Source: Paraburkholderia sp. BL25I1N1
Lineage (GTDB): Bacteria > Pseudomonadota > Gammaproteobacteria > Burkholderiales > Burkholderiaceae
Assembly (NCBI RefSeq): GCF_003002025.1
Contig: NZ_PVZB01000011.1
Span: forward strand, 186,001 to 250,000
Direction: 5' to 3'
DNA: 64,000 nt
Shown: one piece after another, positions 62,651 through 64,000 of the stretch
Position numbering within the stretch: the first letter of the stretch is position 1
How the letters are laid out: every line of letters begins with the position of its first letter
Translations under genes and position numbers: made by a program
Notes under the pieces: model-generated
Seen by the model: only the letters and a program-made list of their open reading frames with translations
The model's database searches: none
What the model was told of the DNA's origin: nothing

Positions 62651-63256
62651 CTAGTATGTCGCCGGCCACCATGTCCAGCCGCGCGACGAGTGCCGCAACT
62701 CAATGATCGAAAGCGGTGCGATTTCAATGCGCGGAAAAACCGCGGGCGATGCTCCGAGCGCATACACGATCGCTGCCCGCAGCACCGGCGCGTGGGTGAC
62801 GGCGATCACGTCGCGAAGATGGGACGATGCACGATCCGTCTCCCCGTCTAACAACGCTTCGAGCCATTCTCCTACCCGTTTCACGAGTTGACTGAACGAC
62901 TCGCCGCCGTGAGGCGCGGCGTCCGGATCGCGCGTCCATGCGGCGACGTCTTGCGGCGCTTCGGCTGCGAGGTCGGCGAGCCGCCGTCCTTGCCATGTGC
63001 CGTAGTTCAGATCCGCCAGGCCGGCGTCGACCGATGCCGCGAGGCCCAGCGCCGTCGCCGTTTCGCGCGCGCAGGCGGCCGGGCTGACGAAAGCCGGCGC
63101 GTCATCCGCGATCGCCAGGCGCAAGCGTGCGGCGTGGGTTTGGGCTTCGGCGAGGCCGCGGGCGTCGAGTGAATCGTCGGCGGGAAAACGGCCTGCGCGC
63201 TGGGCCGCGGTCGATGCGTGGCTGACCAGTAACAGCCTTGTGTCCATTCCGTTCAT
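62651..63256 (-). CDS. Histidine phosphatase family protein with altered RHG motif
   Basis: A 201-residue branch-1 histidine phosphatase. The catalytic His is in LLLVSHASTAAQRAGRFPAD, where the usual RHG reads SHA, so the first Arg of the phosphate pocket is missing. The second His lies in DVIAVTHAPVLRAAI and GGESFSQLVKRV carries the acid region. Position next to the cobalamin riboswitch and cbtBA, divergently read, suggests a cobalamin link (CobC-like), but activity is uncertain given the motif change. Start ATG 63256 or 63247. Confidence 0.8.
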   Translation of the reverse strand: MNGMDTRLLLVSHASTAAQRAGRFPADDSLDARGLAEAQTHAARLRLAIADDAPAFVSPAACARETATALGLAASVDAGLADLNYGTWQGRRLADLAAEAPQDVAAWTRDPDAAPHGGESFSQLVKRVGEWLEALLDGETDRASSHLRDVIAVTHAPVLRAAIVYALGASPAVFPRIEIAPLSIIELRHSSRGWTWWPATY

Positions 63257-63320
63257 GTCCTATCAAGCCACGTCCCGAAGCCCAACGCCGGCGGCATGAA
63301 CCGTATGTTTTGCGTTGCCG

Positions 63321-63442
63321 GGTGCCGAAGTTTAGCGCGTAGAATAGCGGGACTGCGAAGCGCGGAAGCCGGTGAGAGCCCGGCGCGGTCGCGCCACTGT
63401 AATCGGCAGCACAAGCCGAAAGCCAGACCTGAGCTTCGCACC
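63321..63442 (+). promoter_or_regulatory. Cobalamin riboswitch
   Basis: AdoCbl-type riboswitch. The closing stem pairs GGTGCCGAAG (63321-63330) with CTTCGCACC (63434-63442). The conserved core AGCCGGTGAGAGCCCGGC is followed by GCGCCACTGTAATCGG, the B12 box, and AGCCAGACC. Downstream, GGGG/CCCC arms (about 63463-63477) adjoin the AGGAG site of cbtB, suggesting translational control. High cobalamin should repress cbtBA. Confidence 0.92.
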
Positions 63443-63491
63443 AATCCTCTGCAATGACTATCGGGGCGCGTTACCCCAGGAGATGTCCATC

Positions 63492-63713
63492 ATGACCGAA
63501 GCTGTTTTCGATCCCGCCAATCAGCCCGTTGCCCAACCCACGCCGATTCCGCTGCGCGAGTTGTTGCCTTGGGTCGTGTTCGGCGGGTTGCTGTTGTTGC
63601 TCGCGCTTTACTTCGTGGGTGCGGAACAGGGCGCCACCTCGCTGGTGCCAGGCATGTACGTGCATGAGTTCGTGCACGACGGCCGCCATCTGCTCGGCTT
63701 TCCCTGCCACTAA
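63492..63713 (+). CDS. cbtB: Cobalt transporter subunit CbtB
   Basis: A 73-residue protein with one membrane helix (LPWVVFGGLLLLLALYFVGA) and a His-rich C-terminus HEFVHDGRHLLGFPCH that would bind cobalt, the CbtB signature. I use ATG 63492, nine bases after AGGAG; the ATG at 63483 abuts that site. It acts with CbtA as a secondary cobalt importer in bacteria lacking CbiMNQO. It is first behind the cobalamin riboswitch. Confidence 0.93.
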   Translation: MTEAVFDPANQPVAQPTPIPLRELLPWVVFGGLLLLLALYFVGAEQGATSLVPGMYVHEFVHDGRHLLGFPCH

Positions 63714-63724
63714 CGGAGTCGACC

Positions 63725-64000
63725 ATGGTTGGTAAGTTGTTGGTACGCGGGATGCTTGCAGGCATCGCCGCGGGACTCCTCACGTTCGGCTTCGCCCGGG
63801 TGGTGGGCGAGCCGCAGGTCAATCAGGCGATTTCATTCGAAGAAAAGGCCAACGCCGCGAAAGGCGAGGCGCCCGAGCCTGAGATGGTGAGCCGCGATAC
63901 GCAGCGGGGTATCGGCTTGTTGACTGGCGTGCTGACTTACGGCGCGGCATTCGGCGGCTTGTTCTCGCTGGTCTTCGCTTACGCTTATGGGCGAGTGGGC
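63725..64000 (+). CDS. cbtA: Cobalt transporter subunit CbtA (cut by window end)
   Basis: The first 92 residues of a CbtA membrane protein. Helix 1 is LLVRGMLAGIAAGLLTFGFA, followed by EPQVNQAISFEEK and a second helix block TGVLTYGAAFGGLFSLVFAY, the usual CbtA beginning. It starts 11 bases after cbtB and continues past the window. It forms the membrane part of the B12-regulated cobalt importer with CbtB. Confidence 0.92.
   Translation, partial: MVGKLLVRGMLAGIAAGLLTFGFARVVGEPQVNQAISFEEKANAAKGEAPEPEMVSRDTQRGIGLLTGVLTYGAAFGGLFSLVFAYAYGRVG

Overview
The window looks like a chromosome segment of a soil- or plant-associated Burkholderiaceae bacterium, most likely Paraburkholderia. The evidence is the high GC content, dense codon-biased ORFs, a DUF4148 protein, an oxalyl-CoA decarboxylase/OxlT pair, a GlpSTPQUV-type glycerol ABC operon and a B12-riboswitch-controlled CbtBA pair. 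It is mostly metabolic and transport DNA. No rRNA, tRNA, CRISPR array, prophage or intact insertion sequence was seen. The only mobile DNA is a decayed IS5-family transposase remnant at about 26.6-26.9 kb.

Layout. 0-2 kb: oxalate catabolism (oxc, oxlT, minus strand). 2-9.2 kb: two unknown proteins, a LysR remnant, a GDSL lipoprotein, a glutathione S-transferase, an epoxide-hydrolase-like enzyme and an S9 peptidase. 9.2-15.6 kb: a tightly overlapped glycerol-type ABC operon in which the defects of the two ATPases fall in the same composite ATP site. 15.6-17.2 kb: cytochrome b561 and catalase-like peroxidase. 17.6-21.5 kb: a periplasmic binding protein translationally coupled to a CHASE-PAS-PAS-GGDEF-EAL protein. 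21.6-26.5 kb: ppnP, kup and an amino-acid permease. 27-29.5 kb: an MBL-fold hydrolase, a highly structured candidate RNA leader before a small helical protein, and a DUF4148 protein. 29.6-37.6 kb: xylose use (galM, xylR, xylA, xylFGH; no xylulokinase here). 37.6-38.4 kb: a HigBA-type toxin-antitoxin pair with an evident operator. 38.8-41.5 kb: an IorB/IorA-type molybdenum hydroxylase.

41.6-48.6 kb is the most unusual region. It holds a divergent cluster with a membrane-anchored aminopropyltransferase, a Tat-type FAD amine oxidase and a 30-aa membrane peptide on the minus strand. On the plus strand are DUF350, SPFH-SHOCT, duplicated zinc-ribbon/DUF4178, a tiny lipoprotein-like peptide and S-adenosylmethionine decarboxylase. 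I read this as a dedicated polyamine and membrane-stress system of unknown function. It is the best candidate for an undescribed system, together with the structured RNA at 28.2 kb.

48.7-54.1 kb: a MarR-FUSC-DUF1656-HlyD-NodT aromatic-acid-type efflux operon. 54.2-57.4 kb: a KaiC-like double ATPase followed by a hybrid histidine kinase. 57.5-62.1 kb: a LysR regulator divergent from two paralogous alpha/beta hydrolases that flank an MHS-family transporter. 62.2-64 kb: a small secreted protein, a histidine phosphatase, a cobalamin riboswitch and cbtBA, the last truncated by the window end.
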